Shown here: piece after piece, positions 26,122 to 41,100 of the stretch | Position numbering within the stretch: the first letter of the stretch is position 1 | Layout of the letters: each line of letters starts with the position of its first letter | NCBI GenBank assembly: GCA_958510825.1 | Contig: OY294044.1 | Span: 70,692,095 to 70,756,094, forward strand | Length of the DNA: 64,000 nucleotides | Origin: Brachypterus glaber | Taxonomy: Eukaryota > Arthropoda > Insecta > Coleoptera > Kateretidae | Direction: 5' to 3' | Position numbers and translations under genes: made by a program | Notes under the pieces: generated by a model | What the model saw: the letters and a program-made list of their open reading frames with translations, nothing else | The model's database searches: none | What the model was told of the DNA's origin: nothing

Positions 26122-29100
26122 CTAGAAAACGAGAAGTATAACAGGACTACCAGGTGCTGGTAGTTTTTAGTACACTTATCCATGACTTAAAAAGGAATAA
26201 AACAAAGCAATGGGCTCTTACTTAACAATCTCAAAAGTACATAAATGTATGTTTATTGGAATAGAAGTTCCAGATAAACCCTATTTTTTACAAGTCATAA
26301 ACAGTTTCTAATCTCTAATCATTTTTTATTTCCAATAACATATATTTTTTTAATTTAGCTATACGTTATATTTAATATAATGTGCAGTGACACATTTGCG
26401 AAAGTGTGATAAAAGGCGAAGATCATATCAATTCGGGTGCGATTCGCGTAAATTCGCAAAACTTCGTCTCATATTATGTCATTCCCACTTTGCCATTCAG
26501 AATAATAACGTAAATAGCTTGGTACAAAATTTTCACTTTTTCTAAATTGCCTCCATGCATAAATATGGGAGCTTCTTTAAAGGGCCTATTTTACGAGGTG
26601 GGTATTACGGCCGAAGATCATACGGCCGAAAGCGAGGTTTGCAGTAGTGGCAGCACTGATTTCAGTGGCTCTCTCAAAGTATTTATACATTGATATATAA
26701 CTGGTTGGTTATTACTATTCTCTGAAAATTAATAAATATAATAAAATAATTGTTGAAATTTTTATAACAAAAGTTTTTTAAAATACTCACCAATTTCTGG
26801 TTAGTGTTTTTTTTAATGGATGAGTTGGTTTACGTTAACAATGGTTTGGTTTGGTAGTTTGCTGGTTTGGTGTTTTTTTTTTTAATGGGAGGCGTTGGTT
26901 TATGTTAATAATGGTTTGGTTTGGTAGTTCGCTGGTTTGGTGTTTTTTTTTTAATGGGAGGAGTTGATTTACGTTAATAATGGTATGGTTTGGTAGTTTG
27001 CTGGTTTGGTGTTTTTTTTTAATAGGAGGGATTTTTCAGATACGATATTTCAGAATTTAGAAGGGATATATTTAAAGAATCAAATAGGATTATATTCAGG
27101 CTAAATAGTTTAGGTTTAGCTAATTAAATAATAAATGCTGGCCTGGTGTATTAATATGCATAAGAAATTCATTGTTTTAATCAAATATTAAGAACCTCTG
27201 GAGAATACAGTAGAGGGGGTAAAAGCATTTCTTCGGCCGTACAACTTTCGGCCGTATGATCCAGACTCCTATTTTATAAGGATGTATATGGGATTTATTT
27301 ATCTTTTAAGATTACCTATAGGTAATTGTTTTACCTATAGGTAATTTTTAGCCCTCCCTTGAGAGATTTCTTGCTTCTTTGGGAGACCCATTAAAACGTT
27401 GTACTCTGTTTTTATACAATTAAGTTAATCTTAGTTTCAAATATATTTTTGAGATCGTTTTAATTAATGAAATGTTCTCAAGCAAATTAAATAAAACATG
27501 CAATGAAAAATATTTCTCTATGCTTTGACAAAATATTATTTATAGTTTTTAAATATAAAGTTAAGAAGTCCTTAAGCAACTTTTTTCGTTTCAACAAATA
27601 TAACGTGGAATTTTATTGTTTTATGAGTTTTTATGTTAAAAAAAAAACGATTGTATTTTTTATTGTCTTTTAAAAAACCTTATGTATGTATGTTTAGTAA
27701 CTTCAATTCACTAGTAGATAGCTGCAGCTGTGTAAGTACATATTTCCATCATTTAAAAAGGCGTATTTTTTGCCACAATGTCATTTAATTATTTAAACAA
27801 AAATCAGTTGTTGAAAATTTAACTGTTACCTCGACTGTTAAAAAGCGATATTGGTATTTAAACTTTTTTTATGATATAATATTTAAATTAATATAAATAA
27901 CATTTTTGTCAATTTCACAAACTAAATTTACCTTTCACTATCAGGGATGTCACCACAAGGTGCTCCTCTGTCGTGATCGGCGCTCTCGTAGATGCTTTCC
28001 TCCTCGGCTTGGTGGTGGGAATGTTGATGTGGGTGCGGGTACGGCAACCTTCCCGACGGTTGCCGAAAACGCCCGTAAACAAACCGCGATTCCCTACTAT
28101 GTGATTGGTGAGAGCTTTCGCTACAAGCTGAGGAGGACTCCTAAAAAATGACGCTGTTATTTTCTAATTGTGGGTGAAAATTTTGGAACAAAATTTTTCG
28201 AAAAATATTTTATAAACGCAACTTAATAAAACGCGTCAATATTTTTATTTATACATATATTTAAAACTGAGTTATAAAAGGTAAGTTATTTTATAATACA
28301 TTATCTATGATTTACAAAAGGAAAAATATTATTATTATTATAATGTGTGGAAGTATTTTCTGTAAAAATAACCTCTTTTATTTAACATTACTTATAAAAC
28401 ATTTAACTCAGTAAGTTGTAAACCTACTATTTTCACATTTTTCATATTATAGTTTAAAAATATTTGCCTTAAAAGTATATAATCCAAAAGTCAATAAAAT
28501 AGATCCGGGAATTACTAAGATATGAAGAATTAATTAAGTGAGATAATGTCACAAATTAGTTATAAGAGAACCTTATTCCTGAGCTGATTTGAGTTGAAAA
28601 TGATTTAATTAAAAAAATTAACCAAATCTAACTAAACCATGTATTTTCTTACTTACGTAAAAACAGAAGAAATTATAGGTACTACAGAGTAAGTACTGCT
28701 ATTAGGCAATTAATTGAAAAACTAGTGAAAATGATTGTAGTGCAGCCTAGCAATTGCGAAATCAAGTTTTTCGATAGGGTAAAATTTTTAGAATAAATAA
28801 ATATTTCGGTAAACAGAATTTTTACAAAAAAAAAACATATAGAACTGGTACAATATCTCATGACAATTTAATCACGATTCACTTACCGCAGTAATGAGAA
28901 GATTCCAGCGCATGCACACAGATTTTCTTATTTTTGTTTTGACGTATGCCAAAAATTATTTTAAGGTTATGTAACATTCTTTTGCAGAATTTTACAAAAA
29001 TATCTACTTTTTTCTTTGCGAGCTAACAGTTTTTTTTTTTAATTGGCTAAAACTAATCGCTTTTAATAGTATTTTCGTAAAAAAAATTGCGGAATATTCA

Positions 29101-32100
29101 TTAATAAACATTTGATTCTTAAAATATATCGCCTTCTAAATTCTGAAATATCGTATAAAAATGCCTCCCAGCAAACTGCAAAACCAAACCATTATTAATG
29201 TAAACCAACGCCTCCCATTAAAAAAAGAAAAAACACCAAACCAGCAAACTACCAAAACAAACCATTGTTAACGTAAACAAACGCCTCCCATTAAAAAAAA
29301 CACCAAACCAGCAAACTACCAAACCAGCAAACTGCAAAACCAAACCATTATTAATGTAAACCAATGCCCCCATTAAAAAAATCAAACAGAAATTCGTAAG
29401 TATTTTAACAATCTTTTGTTATATATTCTAACAAAAAAACTGGATTTTCCGCACCTAATTATATTCAAGACAGTAAGTTTTAGTAATAAAACCAGAAATC
29501 TGTGCAAAAATATAGTTCATTTTTGAGGACCTGATGCGCACCGTAACCCCACTCAAATTAAACTATTTCATAAAACTACAACTGCCTAAACGGAAGCCAC
29601 TTTTGACATCCGTCAAAACAAAAATAAGCAAACCAGTGCGCATGTGCTACATTCTTCTCATTACTGCGGTGAGCAAATCGTATTTAATCCTTATTGCACA
29701 TAAACATAATTCCACCTTGCCCCATCTTAAATTTTTAGTTAAAAACATTTTTTATCAAAATTTAATGGCAAAGGCACTAAACAATAATAATAAAAAAATG
29801 CTCCTAAGATGAGACAGGGTAAGTTATGTTAATGCCCAGTCATAGCTTTAAATAACTATATAATATAATATAATATAATATAATATAATATAAACTCCTC
29901 CAAAAAAGTGTTTTGGAAATGTTAAGAAAAAATGTTTATTAGATTTTAAAGATTGAAAATTTAAAAAATATATAATTTATCGAAACTTAGAAAAAAAAAA
30001 TTTTCGCATGTTAACTAAAATAAAAAAATAACAAAATCATGCCGTGCCTGTTTTCTTGCTAAGGAAGCAATTTATTTTGCGGTAAAATCATCATTGTGTC
30101 TTATTTGAACAAGTTTTGAAGCAACAAAGATCCAAAAGAGTAATAAATCACTAAATCAAAGCTAGTTTAAAATATAGATAGAGATTCTCCGAGAATAATC
30201 TTCGATAATAAAAAATAATAATTAAATTTCTGAATTTATTTTAAAAATTTAACCCTGTTTTATCTATAAACTAAATTATTAAACAAAAGGAACTATAAAT
30301 CTACCTGGCGATAGTGACGATCAGCCTCAGTCTCAGACATCCTAATGTCTTCTGATCCACTAGGACTCATATGCCTGGATGAATGATGTTCTAATTGTCT
30401 AATTAGATCCTCCAAATTTCGTATACGGAGAGGACCACATGGAGGGACTTCGTCGTCATCTTCATCCTCGTGCTCTATAACGACCTATAGAATACGGCGA
30501 TTTAAAAAATAATTTTTTTTAGAACTTTTTAAAGAAAATAACTAACAACTTATATCGGTATCTCAGTTTTAAACTGTTATGATATCGATACCCCCAAGCA
30601 ACAAAGCCGTAACTCATATATTGTCATTTTTTACGACAGCTAAATTTCTAAAATATTTTCGTTTGCTATTTAAGAGTGGGGAAATGAGTGAAGTGGAAAA
30701 GAAAGCCATGTTATACATCATTTGAAAGCTTATAAAATTCTCTATTTAACTATAAGTATTTATTGCTTATTGATTGTTTGTTTCTGATAATATTCAAGTT
30801 TATAATTTCTTACTTTAGTGTTTTTAGGTAAACTTTTGGTCAAAATGGCCTGTGAAGAAATCCGAGTAGTACCACCATGTGTGTCTTTTTTCAAGGCGTT
30901 TACCTATGAGTATAACTCAAAATGGGTCTAACTTGAGTTACATCCTTGTTGCATGGGAGTGTCGATATGTCTTTTCTTATAATATAGTAATACTATTACT
31001 GATCTATGAATGTTATAGTTTCAGCTCAAAAACACCTATATTCCAGTCAAATAACGAGAAATATAATAAATGTACACGGGCTGATATTTTAAAGGGTAGT
31101 AGTGGATAGTAACAGAATACTCCTGTTAGTTTTTCACTGGGTCTTTTGCGTAAGGGGGTCCGCTATCTTGAATTTTAGGGGTGAGTGGGATTATCTCGCT
31201 AAATATGCATCTTACAATAAAAATGTATACACAATTTTGTTAAGGAGAAAATTTCCAACAATTTTTGTTTGAATAATTTTTTTAATATATCAATAAAAAT
31301 CGAGTTATAAATATTGAAAAATGGCCATGTTGGGGGTAAAATTTTGGTTATGAGCAAACTTGTAGCTCTTGAAATTCTCTATAAGTTTTACATACTATTC
31401 ATTTTCATAACTATTTTTTTACGGTTACAGTGGCGCTGAAAGTAGAGTTGCGCCCCCTGTAACCGTACCAAAGTACCAATGAAAATTTGTAATATATGAA
31501 ACTTATAGAAAATTTTATACCTATAAGTTTGCTCATAACCACTTTTATTTTTGAACTAACTCGATTGTTATTAATATATTAAAAAAATTATCCAAACAAA
31601 AATTGTTGGAAATTTGCTCCTTAATAAAATTGCTTATATGCATTTTTTTGTAAGATGCATATTAAGCAACTGACTCCTAAAATTCAAGGGGTACGGAAAT
31701 CACCCGTTGAAAACTAACAGGAGTATTCTGTTACCATCCACTACTACCATTTAAAATGTTATCCCGTGTAAATTTACTGCAATTTATATTTATTATTTGA
31801 CTGGACTAGTAACCTTTTAATATAAAAATAGTAAAAGAGCAATTTTTACTTTTTCTGTCAAAAAATAAAAGAATATGTTTTAATTACTAACTCAATTGTA
31901 ATTTTAAGATTACCCTACGGCATGCCGCGGAATTACTACTGCTTTCTATAAATCTACGTTTCTTGTGCTTATATGTTATTACTTATAGTAAGTACCATGT
32001 TACTATTTTAAAAGTTTTAACTTTAATTTGAAAACTAACAGGAGTATTCTGTTACCATCCACTACTACCATTTAAAATGTTAGCCCGTGTAAATTTACTG

Positions 32101-35100
32101 CAATTTATATTTATTATTTGACTGGACTAGTAACCTTTTAATATAAAAATAGTAAAAGAGCAATTTTTACTTTTTCTGTCAAAAAATAAAATAATATTTT
32201 TTAATTACTAACTGAATTGTAATCTTAAGATTACCCTACGACATGCCGCGGAATTACTACTGCTTTCTATAAATCTACGTTTCTTGTGCTTATAGGTTAT
32301 TACTTATAGTAAGTACCATGTTACTATTTTAAAAGTTTTAACTTTAATTTAAAATTAGTCAAATAGTGGAATAAGGGAACGTTTAAGTATTACGTAACGC
32401 AAATTGCACCAAAATTCATACACTTCATACCCCGTTTCTCACGTAATTATAGATTATAGAGATTTCATTGTTTGGCTACCCCCACTAACACATCATCTAT
32501 TAGGGGGGGGGGGTAGCCAAAATATGAAATCTCTATAATCTATAATAACGCGAGAAACGTGGTATGAAGTGTATGAATTTTGATACAATTTACGTTACGT
32601 AATACTTGAACGTTCCCTAAATTGTTACTAAAAATTTATAATTTACACTGTAAATTACAGTTAAAAATGTAAGTTAAACAAAAAATGAATGTTGGTTTAA
32701 TATTGAGGAAATAGAGATAGAGTTTAATAGACCGATGTTTTTTTTTATTTTCAATTAAAAGTTGGTGCTTGCAAGACTAAATATCTAAAAAAAAAACACA
32801 AAAAAATATTAAATTAAAAGTATTTGCAGAACACCTAATACACAGGTATATCTTTTTTTATGGATGATTATTTTTTTTATTGATCATTATATCTAATAAA
32901 TTAAATATTATATTAATATATATTAATTAAAAAAAAAGTATATGTCATACCGAAACATAAGAATTTTAAAACCAGTACCCCTGCAAAGGCATTTACAATT
33001 ATAGTGATAGTTTATAAGTATAGTGATAGTTTAAATTTAATTATTTACTGGTTCTTTTTTATTTCTTCAAACTGTTGTTGCAAAATAATGTAAATATATA
33101 AATAATTTCAAATCTCTATTGTTTTACTATGTAACATAGTAACATTTAAAAGTAAGTAAATAGGAGAAAAAGTGTATAAGAAAAAAAAATTATTTTTATT
33201 AGCTAGTTAACATTTTTACAAACCGCTTAAAAATTAAAGGGTACATAGGTACTTAACAAGAAATATACTTTTATGAAAATATAGGTAATGCATTTGGTGC
33301 AAGGTATATCTAAAGGAAGTGCAACATACTCACATTATCACTACAAACCTTTTCCTGGCTTCCACTTCTTTCGTATTTCGAATAACTTTCATCGCATTGC
33401 TGCAAACTCCGCCTCAACAATTCTTCGCTAATGGCAGTACTGCTGCCCGTGGGGGTCGATATACCCCTGTGGGTCGCTGCAGTACGCAAAGCTTTTAATA
33501 TATCGTCATGGTAACCATTTAACATTTTAAGAGTCCTTTCGACGTCCGAAGGGCCTCCTCCTATAATTTGACTCATACTAAGCTCCGCTTGACTCATGAG
33601 CTCATCGGATTGGGCGCCATCGCCCCAGCTTTCCTTGCCGTCGCCCATCACCATGCCGTACTCTGGTTTTTTCAATATTCCTTTTTTCTCTGGCAGTTTT
33701 AAATTATTGTGCTTTAAGTCTATGAAAGATACCGAATCATCTTCAACTAAAACAAAAGCATCCTTTTAAAATATATTACGGTAGTTACAGTTAAAATATA
33801 TTCAGTAAGAAACTTAACAACTTAAAAAACTTTCGCAAGGCGCAATATTAAATCACACGTCCAGATTAAAAAAAAAGAAACGATGGCAAAGCAAGTACTT
33901 TTTTAATGAAAAAGTACTTTTATAAGTCTTATGAAGTGAGTATTTTTAGGATTTTTCATTTTTGCTCAATTTTATTTTTTAATTAACCCGGCGAGTTTGT
34001 AGTGGGGTTAAAACCACCCATATTTCAAACGTAGACTGCTTCGCAGTATTTTTTGTTTTTACATTCTCCTCTTCAATAGCTGTAGGTAAACGCATAGAGA
34101 ACATATTGGCAATTTTTGTTTGACCCTTATCCTACACGTTTATTTTTTTAGCTGTTTCAAGGTACCCTATGGTGGATTTAACCCCACCACATACTTAACG
34201 TTATAAAAATATTCATAATTTTAGATACGTATACACCATGCAAATTTTTCGTTTTCTTAAATATTTTTTTTTCTAATTTTTTTTTCATTTTATGTTATTT
34301 GGATAAATAAAGTTGTTTTTTGTGTTTTAAACAAAGATTTTTTTCCTGATTTATATGTCCAAGTAAGCATTATTTCTTGTAAATATGCATTTTATAGACT
34401 CGAGTTTTGTATTTCTTTAAAACGATAAAATAAAAATTTTATTTTTATATTTCTATTAAATTTATTAGTATAGAAATCTAAAATAGTTATTTATGATATA
34501 AGTTCTAAAAGTGACAATTTATTTCCCTTCGAAAAAATAAAATCACTTTTAGCACATATATCATTCACTATTTTATCTACAGCACTATTAAAAGTACAAA
34601 TCAAAGCATTTTTTACGTAAATAAATTTATAAAATTTAATTTTAAAATCCAATTGTCCATGAAGTTTATTGTTGCTAAGGTAATGGAAGTTTGATCGTTT
34701 GTTACAAAAATATTAGTGAGAAGCTCAGTGAAAAAGTGCTTTTGGCATACTTGAAGAAAAGTCCAAAATATGGAAATCGTCAACGCTTTGTCAGATTATT
34801 CCGTTGAAGGTAATGATAAACATAAAGAATCAGGACATAAGCAAATTGTAATATTGTTGCTTTTTTGAAGCAAAAGGGTGAAGGATATCGACCGAAATTT
34901 ACTTTTAGCACCAGTGCTAAAAGTAAATTACTTTAAAAACCAGTGCCTCAAAATGACATTTTAGACACTGGCAGCATGCGTTAAAAATTATACTTTTACT
35001 GACAATTGTAGAAAAAAAAATATTATTTTTAGAAAAAGCACACAACTTTTTTTATATGATTTTTTGAAGTTTTGGGTTGATTAAAAAAACGAAATACGTA

Positions 35101-38100
35101 AATTTTTTCAAACTGAGTTTCTTAACGCAGGTCACATATCCTTTCTTTGATAATATAAAAGCGTTTGATAAGTTCCACTTACCTGAATGTATCTCATCTT
35201 CATTAGAGGACCCAACACCTCGTCGTTTTAATGTTTCCCTAAAAATAATAATATTTAAAATACCTGAAAATTTTAAATCACACAATATAATGTATTGCAA
35301 AGGCATGCTGCTTAAAATATCAAAAAATAGCTGGTATTTTTAAAAATATATATACACAATAATAATTATTAACATTCATAATAGCGAAATTATCATTCAA
35401 GAGATTAGTTACTATACACAAATGTAAAAAAGAAAACTTAATAACTGAAAATTAATACTGCTTAAGAACATTTACATTTAAAATTATGTAGTAAGAAAGT
35501 GCAAGAAAATCAATACGATCCCATTCTTAAAATTTTTAAAATTAAATTAATGATGTACTAAGGTTATTGGTATTTCGGACATAATATTTGAGATAAGAGT
35601 ATCAAATAAAAAAGTTTCTTCGACAACCAGGATACGAACCTGAGCTATCATGGAAGTCAAAGATTTCCAAACTAGTCTAGAAGGCTATTTAGAATTAATA
35701 TTATTATTTTCTGTGAGAACCAATTTTTCTCTTTGTTGGTGAATGGGTTTTAAAATAGAATTCATTTAAAGCTAAATTTTATGAATGAGATATTTGATGA
35801 TTGTGCAAGAAACTATTTTAGTTAACACTGTTGTAAACTATAAGAAAGACGAGTAAAGTTTTTCATCTGCAAGATACCTATTAGAACAGAAGTTTTAAAC
35901 TTAATTTTTATTGATCAGACTTCTTACTATCTAGTTTTAGCAAAAACAAAAAACAAAAATTTTATAATCACCAAAGAGGCGTTACTATAAAATAATAATT
36001 GTTATATTAATAGTTTTACTTATCAATGCATACAGTGCGTGTCAAAAGTCAGCGTCCCTTTTAACATTTGAACGGCTTAAGATTCAAATTAAAATAGCAT
36101 TCAAATTATTTTTTTATTATATTAGAATAGTAAATTTTTTGGGCAGTACGTTGAAGGCAAGGAGTAAGAGGAATTTTTTTAAATAGATATGGTGTCATGG
36201 GATACATCATTTTAAAGCTTAAAAAATTATCTATTTGACTATGTATATAAACATACGATTTTTTATTTTTTAAAACATTTTTTGATGGAATTAAAAAGTA
36301 GTTGAAAATGGGAATTTTCCTCCAAATTTCTTAACAAATATCAAATATTTTTTTGTTAAATAATTAATTTCCTGATATAAAAATATAAATTATACCTTTA
36401 AACTAATTTTAAAAAATATTAATAAAAAAAATGACCCTCATTTCTATTAAAACAAATCCCTTGTCACCACTCCAATTTAGTCCCTAAAAATATCAGATAC
36501 CAAAAAACTATTTGGATGTTTTTAATTAAATAACTTTAAAACATCGAGTCAGTTCAAGAAAAAAAAGTTTAATATGAATAAATTTACATTGTACAAGTAT
36601 GTATAGAGAACAACAAAACAGCCACAATTTTTCGACAAACATCAATAAAATGGGATCACTAACTGGTAATGCGATGGTCCTCCAGATCCCATATGGTTCG
36701 ATGCTCGAAACAGCACCCTTTGCGAATCCGCTCGGCTAACAAAACATTTTAATTTAGTTAAACCGTACTTAAAAACTTTTTTTATTATTTAATGATATAA
36801 AAACATAAAATATTTCATATTTAATATAATTGTTATAATTTAAAAAACATAGGTATACGGTGGGTTTAAGGGGCCTAACTAAAAAAATTAATTAACTATG
36901 ACTCTAGTGGGCAAGACTGTACCAATTATGCACAGTAATTCGATAATTATTTCAATTAATTAATTTCCTCAGTTCCTAAAGCAAATTAAAATTTTAAACA
37001 ATGAATTTAAAATTAAAAATAGATAAAAAATAAATCTGAAATTGGTTAAAATTGTAATTTAGTAATAGTTAATTAAATCCCACCTATTTATCAATTAAAA
37101 AACATTTTAGATGAAGTTATACATAATTGATCATTTCTTTTTTTAAATTAATTTAAAGAGTTTCTACAATTAAAAAACTTTCGGTTATAAAATTATTAGT
37201 TATGGGAGTCAGGCGATATTTTTTTTTTATTTTTAAGATATTTAAATACAGTTTTTTAGAATTTTTAAAAAAAATTCTATACAAACCCTGTTGTAGTCTT
37301 TTGGCAATAAATAATAGGGGATTATTCTACATCACAAAATATGGAATATGAAAATATGAAAACCCATCATAGGAACATCGGTCAGCAAATGAACCCTTAG
37401 AGAGTTGAGACCCTTTACAAGTATACTAAAAATAAGGTTTGTTTTTAATTTATAACCCTGGTACCCTTTGAGCTACAAAATATGACAAAATATGTGAGGC
37501 TTAATACATTTTTGCCCCAAACTTTTTGTGTATTTTTTTGTTTTTTTTTTTATAAAAAACATAGATTCCTTAAATAAAAAATACATAAACAATAATATAT
37601 AGTATAACACTGTCGCACCAACAGTTTTCAAAAAAATGCTTTATTGCTGAATTGCAGGAAGTTACATTTTATGCCCCCAAAAATGTTACTTTTTTACTCC
37701 TTTAATATTAAATTTAAGTGTTTCGCTGAATAATACTTTTTTGGTTAGTTTTAAATGAATGGTCCTGCAGCATCAAAATTTTATTGGTGTTTTTATTTTG
37801 TTTCCATTCAATATGTCCATCTTCGAAGGACCGAAGCTCCCTTACGGCTTATTTCAGGACATATGTTCCTTTATTGGTATTTTCATGTTTTGTGATGCAG
37901 AATCATTCTTTTTATAATGCCAAAAGACTTCAAAGACCGTGTATAAATAATTTAGTTATTTTACGACTACTTTTTGTTCAGTAAATTTTACTACTTTATG
38001 TAAACGCACTTTTTGCATTTTATGAATGATCGCAAAAAAAACCTATAAAAACTCAAAAATAACTATGAACATTTCAGAAATCAATACTGATAGAGATATA

Positions 38101-41100
38101 AATAATTTTGAATTTCATTGAAAATATTTTTTGCGTCTGATAAATTTTGCATAACTTAATACTTTTTCGTCTTAATAAAGGTAATAAAACACAACTATGA
38201 CATATATCCCTATAGGGAATGTTTCGTTAAAACTTTTAAATTAAAAATAATTAATTTATACTTTGAAACTTTCAAAATTTCGTTAATTAAATTAACTTTT
38301 AAAATTAATTATAATATTATGTTGATATTTCGTTAAATAAATTTGTTTTATGCGAAATAATATTGTATATGAAATATTTTACGTAGAATACCTGTCTTTA
38401 TTAAAAAATAGAACTGAAATATTTTATTTAATAATATCAAAGTTAATTGAAAATAAATTGTTCCATGTTAAAAGGGCATATTTAGTTTGACTTAGTTTTC
38501 AAATATTAAACAATTAGTTAAATTAACATAATTATATTATTATTTTTGAAAATATAATTAAAAATTACTTTAAGACGATTTTTTGGCCACCCTATTAAGT
38601 TGTACTAGGTAAGCACCAACAATTTAAATTTTGCCTATATAAATAAAAAGGTTTACTTTGTAGTCTGAAACTGCATTAGGGTGCCTAAAGAAATAAACTT
38701 TTCAAAATCTCATTTAACATTAAATCAAAAACCTTAACAATAAAACCAAAAAAAAAATCTGAAAACAGATATAGTTTTAACGTATAAAGTATTAGATTCA
38801 AAAAAGAATATACATATTTTGGTTGACCAGAAATATTCCCCAAGCTATAAAAAACGTTATACTAGGTGGATATTCCCGGACACAGACACTGTATATTTGT
38901 TGTTTCTTATGGTACTTTTTCGCTGAAACCAAATATGTTTTCAGACGTTTTCTATCTCACTTTGTCCAAAAATGTCCTTTTCATATGAAACGATTTAAAC
39001 ATTATTCGAATAAATACATAAAATAATTGATAAATATATTTCAGTAATATTTATACCAATACTCCTTCGTGTTTAAAATTTTCAAAAAAAGCAGCACAAA
39101 AACCGAAAATTTTTACTGAAATGGCCTAATTATTAAAAAAAAAACTAATAAATCATCATCCCGCATACAAATAACTTAAAAATGTTAGAGAAAAGAAATT
39201 TAATTTTGCATTACAGAGCAATATCATTCTAAATTTTAAATCTCGAACAAGAAAAAAGAAAGCCAATATTATACATACAGCCTTAAATAGTCAAGTTTGG
39301 ATCCCTATAAATCAAAACAGCAGGAGTAAAAGCAAGCCTTTTTAATTAATTCGAGATAAAAAATTTAAATTTTACAAACATTCCACGACCATACTTTAAC
39401 ATGTGTATATTTTTATTAAGTTTAACTTTGGCGCTTGTGACTTATTTTTTTTTAGAAACCTAGGAGTTAATTTGCAAATATACAAAAAAAGCTGTGATTA
39501 ATAAAAAAAAATTAATATATTAACGTATTACCATGCTATTTGGTCGTCATAAGCTTAAAAAGGCAAACCACTCAAAAAAGTTTCCTAATATTTAGTTAAA
39601 TAGGAAAAACTTGAACTTTGAATAAAAAATATATCAAACTGGAAGTGGATTTTTGCTCCCCATAATGTGATAATTAATAAAAGTTTACTAAGGTTACTCA
39701 AAAGTAAGGGGCCTTTCTACCTTCAAATTTTTTTTTAACTTTTTTTATATATTTTTTTTATTTTTTTGTATAGAAAGAAGATATAATTGTAAAATTTTGT
39801 AGGTATGTTTATTTATATTCAAAAAATATAAAAAATTAATTTTTAAAGTGGAATTTTTTTACCATAATTTTTGTTGAAAAAAACATTAAAAGATCACCAT
39901 GATTAAGTCCATTTGGACGAAATGAAACAAAGAGGGATATTATTCAGTACTGAAGCCGCTATAGCCCGAACTAGAAGAAATTTTTTTGGTTGAAATGGCG
40001 GACGTTTTTTTTTTGAAAATTGTTGAAAAACGTCCGTTATAGCGCCATAGCGACTTCAATACTGAATAATAACCGTTTTTTTTTTTCAGTCGATCGAAAT
40101 GGCCAGAATCATGGCGACCACCGTTTCTTGATGTTTTTTTCAAAAAAAAAAAAAAAATGGCACTTTAAATATAAAAAATGCATTTTTTGAATATAAATAA
40201 ACATATCTACAAAATTTCACAATGATATATTTTTTCTATATAAAAAAAATGTTTAAAAAAAAAAAAATTTTTAAATTTGAAGGTAGAAAGACCCATTTAA
40301 GGATTTATGAAAATAAATTTAGATAAATTAATTAAAATTTATTTTATATTTATTTTTAAGAATTATGATATATTTATTATAATGATTAAAAACGTATTTT
40401 TAATATCATGTTAGTAGTAGTAGTGATTGCTTGCATATTAGGGTGGTTCTAAACAAAAAAGTTGGAATTTTTTGCTGCTCATAGAGAATAAAGCTCATTT
40501 GGTGATTTAATATCCCACAAAAAAAATTAAAAATATTGGAGTATATTTACCACTCCCTCACGAGGGTGCAAGTTTTGGCTACTTATCCAGGGTGGGCTCG
40601 AAGTGATTTTTACTAAAATGCTCGCTACCTTAAAAATTCCTAATAAGGGGTCGAATGTTAGTAAAAAATCCAAAAATAAAAATAATCGCTTTCCCACTCT
40701 TTTTTTATGGGGAAAAAACGGAAAAATATGGAAATTATGTAGCAAAAAATTAGGCTTTTTCTCAAATGACCTGAAATTTTCAAAATATAGTCTTTATATA
40801 CTAGCTTAAGTTTTAACATAAAAATAAAAAAAAAATGCGCTTTGCTAACACACCAAAAGAGGGCGTTTATCCCAAAAAACCGTGTTTTTTCAAATACTTG
40901 ATAATTTTGGCTTAACGGTTAATATTTTTCAAAAATTTCTTACTACAAAAATTAAACAAAATTAAATAATCTTTATTTTAATTTTTTAAATTTTGAAATC
41001 GGTTAAGTAACAGAAAAGTTATGATAAAAAGAAAATTAATAAAATTAACAACATTAAGTTCCTGATATATTTTTCTTATGGTATAAATAGTTTACAGTAA

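Larger units (their letters stand above)
26122..27931. other. Intron upstream of the terminal exon
   Basis: No exon seen. It contains the inverted-repeat element 26593-27267 and two adjacent copies of the palindrome TACCTATAGGTA near 27312-27342. Confidence 0.5.
28141..30304. other. Intron of the ADAM gene
   Basis: No exon seen. It contains the inverted-repeat element 28877-29675 and a short (AATAT)n run near 29858-29893. Confidence 0.5.
30485..33333. other. Intron of the ADAM gene
   Basis: No exon seen. It holds a large palindrome (31040-31810), a 321-bp tandem duplication overlapping its right arm (31708-32349) and a 243-bp MITE (32375-32617). Confidence 0.5.

Noticed and set aside
35618..35700. 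Possible reverse-strand tRNA fragment (GGATACGAACC)
   Set aside because: Only a B-box-like word; no A box at proper spacing.
36032..36060. Mariner-like terminus TACAGTGCGTGTCAAAAGTC
   Set aside because: No matching inverted end within the intron, so an element could not be delimited.
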